Shown here in pieces: positions 33,001-40,390 of a stretch of 64,000 bases of DNA (its first letter is position 1; the number at the start of each line of letters is the position of its first letter). The position numbers and the translations under genes are program-made. Below the pieces are notes generated by a model that was not told where the DNA came from, did no database searches, and saw nothing but the letters and a program-made list of their open reading frames with translations. The DNA comes from Streptosporangium sp. NBC_01756. GTDB taxonomy: Bacteria; Actinomycetota; Actinomycetes; Streptosporangiales; Streptosporangiaceae. The stretch is from assembly GCF_035917975.1 (NCBI RefSeq), contig NZ_CP109130.1, forward strand, positions 3,038,001-3,102,000, read 5' to 3'.

Positions 33001-33471
33001 CGGCCGGTCAGCCGTCCGCCTGCGAGACGACCGTTCGGGCGGGACGCTTCCGTCGCCGGGCTCGGGGAGCCGTCCATGCGCGGGAGGGCGGACGGACGGG
33101 TCGTCGGGCTCGGGGGGCCGTCCGTGCGCGGGAAGGCGGGCGGGCGGGTCGTCGGACGAGGAGGCGTAGGGCTGGGTGTGCGGGCGGCGGCGTTCGCCGC
33201 CCAGACCCTCGGGACGGGCCTGCGGGGGTTCGTTCCCGTCCGGGTCGGGCGAGGCGAACGGAGGGAGCATCCACGGGGAGGCCAGCGGGAGCCCCCGGAC
33301 GCCGTCGTCGGAGGGCCCGGGAGGGGAGTGCTGGATCGTGGGCGGAGACTCCCGGGACTCCCGGGGCCCGTGGGACTCCGGGGACCCGGATGCGGGTGCC
33401 GGGTCGCCACGGACATCGCCGTCGTCCGCCGGCCACTCTCGCGAGCGCGGGTCGTGAGGGCCCGGGGCCAC
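30043..33471 (-). CDS. Large anchored extracellular Asp-box (BNR) repeat protein
   Basis: This protein of about 1142 residues has three parts. The first ~385 residues are a disordered, Pro/Glu/Arg-rich cytoplasmic region with three copies of RPDLLVA(S/Q)GPP and a 12-residue tandem repeat. Then comes one membrane helix (LVIPFLMVLVLTGAVGGGLV). The extracellular ~740 residues carry about ten Asp-box motifs (for example SADGYSW, SPDGRNW, SADGENW, SEDGLSW), which mark a sialidase/BNR-like beta-propeller. No catalytic sialidase residues are recognised, so it may be a binding scaffold. The GTG at 33471 has AGGAGG 8 nt upstream. Confidence 0.82.
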   Translation of the reverse strand: MAPGPHDPRSREWPADDGDVRGDPAPASGSPESHGPRESRESPPTIQHSPPGPSDDGVRGLPLASPWMLPPFASPDPDGNEPPQARPEGLGGERRRPHTQPYASSSDDPPARLPAHGRPPEPDDPSVRPPAHGRLPEPGDGSVPPERSSRRRTADRPDLLVASGPPRAPREKPEPDGPGEPRDTRESGTPGEPRDVRGPGTPGEPRDVRGPGTPDERRGERSDAPGGAPGGPRKAPRPDLLVASGPPREPRESPGPWEPSPGPWAPDERQEEWWPDAPAVSGPARRLDDETRAGPEDLAASEPEPEAEPEAEPEPAPAAAVPDQEDFEPVRRVGRPPEGRPARPDLLVAQGPPGRRGPNGGRHHRAAPAPSALRRSSPTRRRRGRGLVIPFLMVLVLTGAVGGGLVLWEWVSGPFTTGLRLVGDEVRSGDANFVPRPDLGGDGSSQVLNAVASAGSAVIAVGSDTTSPVPRPLFLYSPDGGGTWRLGNVTGPAGYEAGPTTVGLVAGGEGRWLAAGNDPLGTGHGLWTSADGYSWNAVDPGGLEVFSAGDKIMDLARTSSGFVAVGTTVLPDGAAGAVAWISPDGRNWTRVNSGEINPPDRIRGLAAVVAKGDAVVALGDPVRSGSSSVVLRSADGGRTWLRTDAVLTGVRPESGALAVVADGFVLVPTQQRSDKGEVAVYCSPQGDDWSRCGTIGGLAPDGSGVRRLASSPDGVAAVTESGFERYSVYTSEDGHDWRMTTDLGQVPGSLRALAVSDGGTLVVGGDERAADVDNRLVLMTAARGEKARPVPLNGIDGLTRAARETARVAAGGGLFVAVGAASGDAGIWTSADGENWRTGGPAGSLGGPWRQSLGDVAHGRAGWLAVGSTMLNASATSPLLVTSEDGTAWRGVSAPEQLTPAAEHYFLAPHAVAAGPSGYVIAGEDRGPAGTVPVLWFSSDLKRYTRAQKLPAGGGVRLYDVSATSSGYVAVGGTGGAQETGVVWVSADGVEWSARKPVLPPGATSAGLRHVVLYGGHIVAAGTAQTGDGLRAFGAVSDDNGLTWEFSWIPAEGTAAVQDLAATAEGVVAVGWQGRPGEGDSVAWTSEDGLSWQPHTPAQGGDGAQRLGAVAISGGQVVALGRSTTYSADHLTLWRSTLTAAR
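32830..32937. repeat. Three 36-bp tandem repeats in the Asp-box protein gene
   Basis: Units start at 32830, 32866 and 32902; the first two are identical. Each encodes a 12-residue unit of the type GEPRDVRGPGTP on the minus strand, inside the disordered cytoplasmic region. The copy number may vary among strains. Confidence 0.85.
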
Positions 33472-33881
33472 GCTCAGCACCTCCTGTAGGAAGCCCGGTT
33501 GCGCCCGGGGCCACACCCCGGATCGTTCCAGTCATCTCCGCGACACTCTGCCGCAACCCCCTATGGGAACGGCAAATCGCACGTGACCCTACTCCTACCC
33601 CGTTCCATCCAAACGATCACCTCCGGCGGCCGGGTGACCGAAGTTCGGCCGCACACCGTCCAGAGCAACACGGCGGAGCTCCGATGACGAGACCTCTCTA
33701 GTCAGATTTATCGATGCAACGCCGGAATTATCCCTATTTGCCCGAATATTTTCGCTGGTCCTGGCCGTGATGGAGTCCGGAACGTCCCGCCGAAGTCCGT
33801 CTTTGTGTGGATTAGTTCACAGACACCCGCGCCCGGCAGGCGTACACCTGAGTCAGGAGACCACCACTCAGGGAGCAGACC
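33472..33881. other. Intergenic region between divergent genes
   Basis: This 410-bp gap between the Asp-box gene (minus) and the secreted-protein gene (plus) has no credible ORF. An AT-rich patch lies at about 33700-33760 and another AT-rich stretch near 33803-33820 could hold the plus-strand promoter. I see no conserved RNA element. Confidence 0.5.
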
Positions 33882-34541
33882 ATGAAACGGCTGGGGCCCG
33901 TCTACACACTGGCGGCCGGAGCGGCGACAGCCGTCGCACTCGGCGTGCTCAGCGCCGGCAGCACACCGGCGCCGCAGAACGTGAACGCGCGGGACGTCCC
34001 CTCCGTGGTCACCACGATCACCCCGGCTCCATCGGCCGCCCCCACCGCCACCAGGACCGCCCGGCCTGCTCCCGAGAAGGCCGACTACGCCGGCCGGGTC
34101 AAGGGCAACGGCGGACTCATCGCCGTCTCGGTCCGCGACGGCAAGGCGATCGCCTACTTCTGCGACGGCAGGGCCGAAGCCTGGCTCCGGGGCCGGGCGA
34201 CCGGCGACCGGGTCGTCCTGTCCGGGCCGGGAAACTCCTCCGTCACCGCCCGGCTGAGAGACGGCGGGGCCGCCGGAGAGTTGCGGTTCGGCGGCAGGCA
34301 GTGGGACTTCCGGGCTCCCACCGTGAAGAAGCCCTCCGGGCTCTACCGGGCGAGCGCGATCGTCCGCGGCGCGAAGGTGCGCGCCGGCTGGATCTACCTG
34401 GATGACGGCAGCCGGGTCGGGCTGACCCTCGTCGACGGCGAACCCGCCGACGTGGCCATCCCGGAGCCGGGCGCGAACGCGACCGTCGACGGCCAGGAGA
34501 TCGACCCCCAGGACGTCGACGAGTTCATCGGAGGGTTTTGA
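33882..34541 (+). CDS. Secreted hypothetical protein, coupled to DUF6529 gene
   Basis: This is a 219-residue exported protein. It has a signal peptide (MKRLGPVYTLAAGAATAVAL), a Thr/Pro/Ala-rich linker to about residue 65 and a globular domain with GNGGLIAVSVRDGKAIAYFC and DGSRVGLTLVDGEPAD. It contains a single Cys in the mature part. I do not recognise a family. GGGAG precedes the ATG. It overlaps the downstream membrane-protein gene by one base (TGATG), so the two are translationally coupled and probably work together. Confidence 0.78.
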   Translation: MKRLGPVYTLAAGAATAVALGVLSAGSTPAPQNVNARDVPSVVTTITPAPSAAPTATRTARPAPEKADYAGRVKGNGGLIAVSVRDGKAIAYFCDGRAEAWLRGRATGDRVVLSGPGNSSVTARLRDGGAAGELRFGGRQWDFRAPTVKKPSGLYRASAIVRGAKVRAGWIYLDDGSRVGLTLVDGEPADVAIPEPGANATVDGQEIDPQDVDEFIGGF

Positions 34542-35110
34542 TGGATGACACACAGGTCTCGCGGATCCCGCAGGTCTCACCGCGGCGGAGCCTCACCCCG
34601 CTGCTCGTGCCGCTCGCCGTCGGCGCCCTGGTCGCGGTCGGCCTGGGCGTGTACGGACGGAGCCACGTCCCCACCGGCTACGCGATCGGACCGGCCGGAT
34701 TCTCCGGGCCGCTGGCCATGAAGTCCTGGCTCACCACCGGCGCGTTCCTGCTGGCTCTGGTCCAGCTTCTCTCCGCCCTGGTGATGTGGGGCCGGATCAC
34801 CCTGAACGTGCCGTGGATCGGCACCCTGCACCGCTGGTCGGGCCGGGCGGCGTTTTTGCTGACGGTTCCGGTGGCGTTCCACTGCCTGTACGCGCTGGGC
34901 GCCCAGTTCGACACGCCCCGGGTGATGGTCCACTCGCTGCTGGGCTGCTTCTTCTACGGTGTCTTCACCGCGAAGATGCTGGCGCTGCCCCGGCGGGGGC
35001 TGCCCGGCTGGGGTCTCCCGGTGCTCGGCGGGCTGACCTTCACCGCGCTGACCGGACTCTGGCTGACCTCGGCTCTGTGGTTCTTCACCGCGATCGGGAT
35101 CACGCTGTAG
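34541..35110 (+). CDS. DUF6529-type multi-helix membrane protein
   Basis: This 189-residue integral membrane protein has about five hydrophobic segments. His residues inside or next to helices (TLHRWSGRAAF, VAFHCLYALG, VMVHSLLGCFF) recall cytochrome b561/ferric reductase-like haem ligands, and I place it in DUF6529. The ATG at 34541 has GGAGGG 5 nt upstream. It is coupled to the secreted protein upstream, suggesting an envelope redox role, which is inference. Its 3' end overlaps the convergent lyase gene by 11 bp. Confidence 0.75.
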   Translation: MDDTQVSRIPQVSPRRSLTPLLVPLAVGALVAVGLGVYGRSHVPTGYAIGPAGFSGPLAMKSWLTTGAFLLALVQLLSALVMWGRITLNVPWIGTLHRWSGRAAFLLTVPVAFHCLYALGAQFDTPRVMVHSLLGCFFYGVFTAKMLALPRRGLPGWGLPVLGGLTFTALTGLWLTSALWFFTAIGITL

Positions 35111-36041
35111 GCGGAGTGAAGGCGGTGGTGCGCCCGAGCCCCGCCGCCCGGCCCTTGGCCGCCACCACCAGCGCCATCTTCCTGGACGCCTCGTCGATCA
35201 TCTCGTCGCCGAGCATGACCGCGCCGCGCCTCTCGACCGTCGTGTAGTAGCCGTACGCGTCGAGGATCAGCTCGGCGTGGTCGTAGTCCTCCTGGGAGGG
35301 CGAGAACACCTCGTTGGCGGCCTCCACCTGGCTCGGGTGGAGCACCCACTTGCCGTCGAAGCCGAGCGCCGCAGCCCGGCGGGCCACCCGGCGGTAGCCG
35401 TCAAGGTCCTTGATCGCCAGGTACGGGCCGTCGATGGCCTGCAGGCCGTGCGTGCGGGCGGCCATCAGGATGCGCATCAGGATGTAGTGGTAGGCGTCGC
35501 CCTCGGTGTAGCCGGGCGGCTGCTCGCCGACCACCAGGGTCCGCATGTTGATCGAGGCCATGAAGTCGGCGGGGCCGAAGACCAGCGTCTCCAGCCGCGG
35601 CGACGAGCCGCCGATGGCGTCCACGTTGACCAGGCCCCGGGCGTTCTCGATCTGGGCCTCGATGCCGATCCGGCCGACCGGGAGGCCGTTGGCCTTCTCG
35701 ATCTGGGTGAGCAGCGTGTCGAGCCAGACCACCTGGACCGGGTCCTCCACCTTGGGCAGCATCAGGCAGTCGAGGAACTCCCCCGCGCCCTCCACGACCT
35801 CGATGACGTCCCGGTAGGTCCACTGCGTGCTCAGGTCGTTGACCCGCACGACCCTCGTCCTGCCCGACCAGTCGCCCTCGCGCAGGGCGGCCACGATGTT
35901 CTTGCGCGCCCCCTCCTTGGCGAGCGGGGCGACGGAGTCCTCCAGGTCGAGGAAGACCTCGTCGGCGGGCAGCCCCTGGGCCTTCTCCAGGAAGCGGGGG
36001 TTGCTGCCGGGCACCGCCAGGCACGAACGTCGCGAGCGCAT
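35100..36041 (-). CDS. HpcH/HpaI (CitE-like) CoA-ester lyase
   Basis: This is a 313-residue TIM-barrel enzyme of the CitE/malyl-CoA lyase family, Mg-dependent and cleaving or forming malyl-type CoA esters, or hydrolysing malyl-CoA. Motifs are RSCLAVPGSNPRFLEKA, ADEVFLDLEDSVAP (acidic metal site), LMLPKVEDP, IEAQIENARGLVN and the C-terminal GKWVLHPSQVEAANEVF. Which CoA ester is used cannot be told; no other citrate lyase subunit is nearby. ATG at 36041, GTG at 36047 possible. Confidence 0.87.
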   Translation of the reverse strand: MRSRRSCLAVPGSNPRFLEKAQGLPADEVFLDLEDSVAPLAKEGARKNIVAALREGDWSGRTRVVRVNDLSTQWTYRDVIEVVEGAGEFLDCLMLPKVEDPVQVVWLDTLLTQIEKANGLPVGRIGIEAQIENARGLVNVDAIGGSSPRLETLVFGPADFMASINMRTLVVGEQPPGYTEGDAYHYILMRILMAARTHGLQAIDGPYLAIKDLDGYRRVARRAAALGFDGKWVLHPSQVEAANEVFSPSQEDYDHAELILDAYGYYTTVERRGAVMLGDEMIDEASRKMALVVAAKGRAAGLGRTTAFTPPTA

Positions 36042-36200
36042 GGGCACACGCTAGCGGCCGTTCCGCCCCTCGTGACAGGCCGGGCCGCGCTATGGCCCCT
36101 ATACAAAGGGCCCGGCCTGTTCTTGGCACCGATCTCGTATGACTCTTGTCCTGGATGTCCTGAGAATAGAGAGCACGCATTGGTAAGGGAGATTTTTACG

Positions 36201-36770
36201 ATGGCACACGCTTCCTCGGTGGCCCGGCCCGCCGTACTGTCCGACCTCATCCCCGGCTCCCGCGTCCGCGACGTCGCGCTCGTCGTCGGCGGCGCGGCCC
36301 TGACCGGCCTTGCCGCGCAGCTCACCTTCCCCATGTGGCCCGTCCCGGTCACCGGCCAGACCTTCGCGGTCGTGCTGGTGGGCGCGGCGCTCGGCATGAA
36401 CCGCGCGGTGCTGAGCATGGCGCTCTACCTGCTCGTCGGCGTCGCGGGCGTCCCGTGGTTCCAGGGCGGCACCGCAGGCTTCGGCGGGGCCACCTTCGGC
36501 TACGTCATCGGCTTCATCGCCGCCGCGGCGCTCGTCGGAAAGCTCGCCGAGCGCGGCGGCGACCGTACCGTGCTGCGCACGGTCGGCACGATGGCCCTCG
36601 GCAACCTGACGATCTACGCCTTCGGTCTGCCGGTCCTCATGGCCGTCACCGGACTGGGCCTGGGCAAGGCGCTCGCCGCGGGCGTGATCCCCTTCCTGGC
36701 CGGCGACGCCCTCAAGATCGCGGTCGCGGCCGGTCTGCTGCCGGCGGCGTGGAAGCTCTCCCGCCGCTGA
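36201..36770 (+). CDS. bioY: Biotin transporter BioY
   Basis: This is the substrate-binding membrane subunit of a biotin ECF transporter, 189 residues and about six membrane helices. Family motifs are FPMWPVPVTGQTFAVVLVGA, MALYLLVGVAGVPWF, GGATFGYVIGFIAAA and PFLAGDALKIAVAAGLLPA. AAGGGAG lies 10 nt before the ATG. No ecfA, ecfT or bioMN gene is adjacent, so it either uses a shared energising module encoded elsewhere or works alone, as reported for some solitary BioY proteins. A terminator follows. Confidence 0.93.
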   Translation: MAHASSVARPAVLSDLIPGSRVRDVALVVGGAALTGLAAQLTFPMWPVPVTGQTFAVVLVGAALGMNRAVLSMALYLLVGVAGVPWFQGGTAGFGGATFGYVIGFIAAAALVGKLAERGGDRTVLRTVGTMALGNLTIYAFGLPVLMAVTGLGLGKALAAGVIPFLAGDALKIAVAAGLLPAAWKLSRR

Positions 36771-36783
36771 CCCCTCGTGACAC

Positions 36784-36825
36784 GTACGGCCTGCGCTCCC
36801 GTCCGGCCGGGGGCGCAGGCCGTAC
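36784..36825 (+). terminator. Terminator hairpin after bioY
   Basis: GTACGGCCTGCGC (36784-36796) pairs perfectly with its complement at 36813-36825, 13 bp past the bioY stop. Confidence 0.8.
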
Positions 36826-36834
36826 ATTCGTCTC

Positions 36835-37200
36835 ATGGGAGTGATCGAAGAGGGCGCCAAGAAGTCGGGGGTCCTGTGGCTGTCGCTGGACCGGCCCCGG
36901 CTGGCCTGGCACGCGTGGCACGACGGGGCGATCTACGTGGTCACCGGCGGCGGCGAGCAGTCGCTGCCCGGCCTGGCCGAACGCGGCGAGGTCCAGGTGA
37001 CCCTGCGGAGCAAGGACAACGGCGGGCGGCTGGTCGTCTTCGACGCCGCCGTCGAGGTGGTGGACCAGACGGAGGCCGCCGAGGCGGTGGCCGCGCTGGC
37101 CAAGGAGCGGCTCAACGCCGTCGACGGCGCCACCCTGACCGAGCGCTGGGCCGCCCGGTCGCAGGTGGTACGGCTCACGCCACGGGAACCGGCTCCATGA
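36835..37200 (+). CDS. Hypothetical protein, possible FMN-binding split-barrel fold
   Basis: This 121-residue soluble protein has RPRLAWHAWHDGAIYVVTGG, LAERGEVQVTLRSKDN and RLVVFDAAVEVVDQTEAAEA, an arrangement like the small PPOX-type split barrel. The assignment is by overall pattern only. ATG at 36835, ten bases after the bioY terminator, so it must have its own promoter or lie within read-through. Its end overlaps the convergent EamA gene by 26 bp. Confidence 0.65.
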   Translation: MGVIEEGAKKSGVLWLSLDRPRLAWHAWHDGAIYVVTGGGEQSLPGLAERGEVQVTLRSKDNGGRLVVFDAAVEVVDQTEAAEAVAALAKERLNAVDGATLTERWAARSQVVRLTPREPAP

Positions 37201-38119
37201 CCTCCGTCACGGGGTGCGGCAGGACCGCCGTGGCCCGCTGGGCCAGGTAGGCGCCGGCCAGCACGACGAGGCCGCCGACGATCTGGAAGGCCCCGAGTCC
37301 CTCGCCCACCAGGATCCAGGCGACCACCGCCCCGGCGATGACCTCCAGCGAGGCCACCGTGGAGCCGATCGCGGCCGACAGGCGGCGCACCGCGGTGACG
37401 CCGAGGATGTAGGCGACGACCGTGGCGACCACGATCATCAAGATCGTCGCCACCCAGGCCGGCAGCGCGTGGCCGCCTCCGGGGGCCACGGTCCGGGTGA
37501 ACGCCGCCCACGGGATGTCCCAGGGCCGGGAGACCGGGGTGAGCACCGCCGCCGCACCCAGCAGGCCCCAGGCGATCAGGCCCAGCGGATCGACGTCGTC
37601 GCCGAAGCCGTCACTGAGCAGGAAGTATCCGGCGCAGCAGATCGCCGCGCCGAAGGCGAGCAGCAGGCCGACCGGGTCCAGGGCCAGGCCCGACCAGACC
37701 TCGACCACGATGCCGAGCCCGACCACCGCGACCACGGCGCCGACGAAGGCCGCGCGCGGCAGCCGTACCCGGCGGACGAACCGCACCCAGAACACGACCA
37801 GCACCGGCGAGGTGAACTCGATCAGCAGGGTGACGCCCACCGGCAGCCGGGTGATCGCCGCGAAGTACAGTGCCTGCACGCCCGCCACCGCGACCAGCGC
37901 GTAGGCCAGGAAGAAGGGCAGCCGCGAGCGCGGGATGCGCAGCGCCCGGGGCCTGACGGCCGCGAGGACGCCGACGAGCAGCAGCCCGGCGCCCGCCATC
38001 CGCACCCAGACGGCCTCCAGCGGCACCAGCCCGGCGGCCGCCAGGTATTTGGCCATCGGCCCGGAGAAGGCGAAACACCAAGCCGACACGAACGCGATCA
38101 GCAGGCCGGCACGCCGCAT
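37175..38119 (-). CDS. EamA/DMT-family transporter
   Basis: This 314-residue inner-membrane protein has about ten helices and two EamA repeats (helices 1-5 and 6-10), of the drug/metabolite transporter superfamily, with RHRR-type basic loops between. Typical pieces are LVPLEAVWVRMAGAGLLLVG, ALYFAAITRLPVGVTLLIEF and ASLEVIAGAVVAWILVGEGL. The substrate is unknown. ATG at 38119. Confidence 0.9.
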   Translation of the reverse strand: MRRAGLLIAFVSAWCFAFSGPMAKYLAAAGLVPLEAVWVRMAGAGLLLVGVLAAVRPRALRIPRSRLPFFLAYALVAVAGVQALYFAAITRLPVGVTLLIEFTSPVLVVFWVRFVRRVRLPRAAFVGAVVAVVGLGIVVEVWSGLALDPVGLLLAFGAAICCAGYFLLSDGFGDDVDPLGLIAWGLLGAAAVLTPVSRPWDIPWAAFTRTVAPGGGHALPAWVATILMIVVATVVAYILGVTAVRRLSAAIGSTVASLEVIAGAVVAWILVGEGLGAFQIVGGLVVLAGAYLAQRATAVLPHPVTEVMEPVPVA

Positions 38120-38238
38120 GAGACACCATCCTGTAATTACCGTTTAAGCATTTTGATGCTGTCATGGTAGGACGGATCAGGGCAAGAGGGCGTCCGAAAT
38201 GTGAGAGTGCCTTGAACCGGCGATCCCATGACGACGCC

Positions 38239-38244
38239 TACTCT
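38239..38244 (+). promoter_or_regulatory. Putative -10 element of a leaderless mRNA
   Basis: TACTCT ends 6 nt before the GTG of the MgtE-N/CBS gene, and no Shine-Dalgarno is seen. A TTGAAC further upstream is a possible -35, but the 21-nt spacing is long. Confidence 0.4.
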
Positions 38245-38250
38245 TCAAGA

Positions 38251-39492
38251 GTGAAGATCTTCATCGCGCGGCTCGCCGGGACCCCGGTCTTCGATCCGGC
38301 CGGCGACCAGATCGGGCGCGTGCGCGACGTGGTGGTGTCCATCGCCGGCACCACGCCGCCGCGCGTGCACGGGCTGGTCGTCGAGGTCCAGCCCCGGCGC
38401 CGGGTGTTCCTGCCCATCACCCGGGTGCGGGGCATCGAGGTCGGGGCGGTCGTCTTCAGCGGTCAGATCAACGTGCGCCGGTTCGAGCAGCGGGCGACGG
38501 AGAACCTGGCCATCGGCGAGTTGCTCGATCTCGTGGTGGAGGTCGACGGTGAGCGGATGACGGTCCTGGACCTGGCCATGGAGGAGAACGGCCGCGCCGA
38601 GTGGCTGATCACCAAGGTGGCGGTGGTCAGAACCGGCGCGCGGCTGGGACTGCGGCGGCGCGGCCCGACCAAGATCGTGGACTGGTCCGAGGTCCGGGGC
38701 TTCGGCGCGGTGCAGAAGGACCAGGGAGCGGCCAACCTGCTGGTCGCCTTCGAGACGATGCGCGCCGCCGACCTGGCCAGCGCCCTGCACGAACTGCCGG
38801 ACAAGCGGCGCGTGGAGGTGGCCGCGGCCCTCGACGACGTACGGCTGGCCGACGTGCTCGAAGAACTCCCCGAACGCGACCAGATCGGCATCATGAGCCG
38901 GCTGTCGCCGGGCCGGGCCGCCGACGTGCTGGAGGAGATGAACCCCGACGACGCGGCCGATCTGCTGCAGGACCTGCCGGCCGAGCAGGCCGAGGCGCTG
39001 ATGGCGCTGATGGAGCCGGAGGAGGCCGCGTCGGTGCGGCGGCTGCTGATCTACCCGGAGAACACCGCGGGCGGCATCATGACGAGCGAGCCGGTGGTGC
39101 TCCCGCCCAACGCCACCGTCGCCGAGGCGCTGGCGCACATCCGCCAGCGGGACGTCACCCCGACCGTGGCCGCGCAGGTCTACGTGGCGCGACAGCCCAT
39201 CGAGACGCCCACCGGCCGCTACCTCGGCCTCGCCCACTTCCAGCGGCTGCTGCGTGAACCCCCCTCCGCCCTGCTCGGCGGCATCATGGACACCTCCATC
39301 GACCCGATCAAGCCCGATCTCACCCTGCGCCAGGTGACCTTCTACCTGGCCACCTACAACCTGATGGCGGTACCCGTGGTGGACGAGGTCGGCCGGCTGG
39401 TCGGCGCCGTCACCGTGGACGACGTGCTCGACCACCTGCTCCCCGAGGACTGGCGGGAACAGGACCACGGGGCGGGAGCCGACCATGACTGA
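38251..39492 (+). CDS. MgtE N-domain/CBS-domain regulatory protein without membrane channel
   Basis: This 413-residue soluble protein has an N-terminal PRC-barrel-like domain (TPVFDPAGDQIGRVRDVVV), an MgtE intracellular N domain with superhelical repeats (VLEELPERDQIGIM, LSPGRAADVLEEMNPDDAAD, LLQDLPAEQAEALM), and paired CBS domains (NTAGGIMTSEPVVLP to VVDEVGRLVGAVTVDD). MgtE proteins normally continue into a Mg2+ channel; none is present here. The gene overlaps the DUF1003 membrane protein gene by 8 nt, which may supply the membrane part. Same arrangement near mrp in mycobacteria (Rv1232c). Confidence 0.88.
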   Translation: MKIFIARLAGTPVFDPAGDQIGRVRDVVVSIAGTTPPRVHGLVVEVQPRRRVFLPITRVRGIEVGAVVFSGQINVRRFEQRATENLAIGELLDLVVEVDGERMTVLDLAMEENGRAEWLITKVAVVRTGARLGLRRRGPTKIVDWSEVRGFGAVQKDQGAANLLVAFETMRAADLASALHELPDKRRVEVAAALDDVRLADVLEELPERDQIGIMSRLSPGRAADVLEEMNPDDAADLLQDLPAEQAEALMALMEPEEAASVRRLLIYPENTAGGIMTSEPVVLPPNATVAEALAHIRQRDVTPTVAAQVYVARQPIETPTGRYLGLAHFQRLLREPPSALLGGIMDTSIDPIKPDLTLRQVTFYLATYNLMAVPVVDEVGRLVGAVTVDDVLDHLLPEDWREQDHGAGADHD

Positions 39493-39973
39493 ACGGCTCG
39501 ACCAGCCCAGGCAGCAGGGGCCGCGACTGCGCCCGCACTACGATCCGGAGGCCTTCGGGCGGCTGTCGGAGCAGATAGCCCGCTTCCTCGGCACCGCCAG
39601 GTTCCTGGTCTACATGACCGTCTTCGTGGCGGTCTGGGGCCTGTGGAACGCCTTCGGGCCGGAGAGCCTGCGTTTCGACCCCTACCCGTTCATCTTCCTC
39701 ACCCTGATCCTCTCGCTTCAGGCGTCCTACGCCGCGCCGTTGATCCTGCTGGCCCAGAACCGGCAGGACGACCGGGACCGGATCCAGAACGAGCTCGACC
39801 GCGCCGCGGCCGAGCGGAACCAGGCCGACGTCGAGTATCTGACCCGGGAGATCGCGTCCCTGCGCATCGCCCTCGGCGAGGTGGCCACCCGCGACTACAT
39901 CCGCTCGGAGCTCCAGCGCCTGCAGGAGGAGCTCCAGGAGGCGTACCCGCCGCCCGCGAGGGAGAGCCGTTAG
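39485..39973 (+). CDS. DUF1003 membrane protein
   Basis: This 162-residue protein has two membrane helices (FLVYMTVFVAVWGLWNAF and FIFLTLILSLQASYAAPLIL) followed by the family's LLAQNRQDDRDR motif and a long C-terminal coiled-coil-like helix. The 8-nt overlap with the MgtE-N/CBS gene shows translational coupling. The two products may form one Mg2+-related membrane complex; this is inference from the fixed pairing. Confidence 0.9.
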   Translation: MTERLDQPRQQGPRLRPHYDPEAFGRLSEQIARFLGTARFLVYMTVFVAVWGLWNAFGPESLRFDPYPFIFLTLILSLQASYAAPLILLAQNRQDDRDRIQNELDRAAAERNQADVEYLTREIASLRIALGEVATRDYIRSELQRLQEELQEAYPPPARESR

Positions 39974-40390
39974 CCGACGCTCTCCCCGGGTTGGGGGGAA
40001 CGTGGCCGGCATCGCCGCGCACCTGCGCGACCCGCCGTCGTCGAGGGTGTCCGGGAGCCGGGCGCGGACGCCGCGCAACCAGGTGGGGGGTGGCCGCGCT
40101 CGGCTCGCCCGCCATCGGAGTCACCGGGTAACCTTAGAACGTTGCACGCGCATCTACCCAGCGATCTGTCCGAATCCAGGGCCACAGCCGGATCCCGGAA
40201 TTCCTCGCGGAGCCCCCTGGTTCCTACCAGGGGCCCGTGACTCCTCCGCTCTCCTGTGGGAGCGGCCTCTCGCTCGACCACATGGGCGCTGCGACGGACA
40301 AGCCCTGCCCGTAGAACGCCGGACACATAGACAAGGAGGGACGGCATCCTCCCGCCGCCGTAAAGGCTGCGGTCTGTTGCCGACACTTCG
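39974..40390. other. Intergenic region upstream of mrp with hairpin and GGAGG element
   Basis: In this 417-bp gap I see no gene. A stem (40212-40220 with 40227-40234, CCCCTGG/CCAGGGG) and a GGAGG/CCTCC element (40335-40352) that could fold on itself lie upstream of mrp. GGAGG is followed in the mrp frame by a stop codon (TAA at 40361), so mrp cannot start there. It may be a structured leader. Confidence 0.4.

Noticed and set aside
35100-36041. Citrate lyase beta subunit
   Set aside because: No alpha or gamma subunit genes are adjacent, so only a CitE-like family call is justified.
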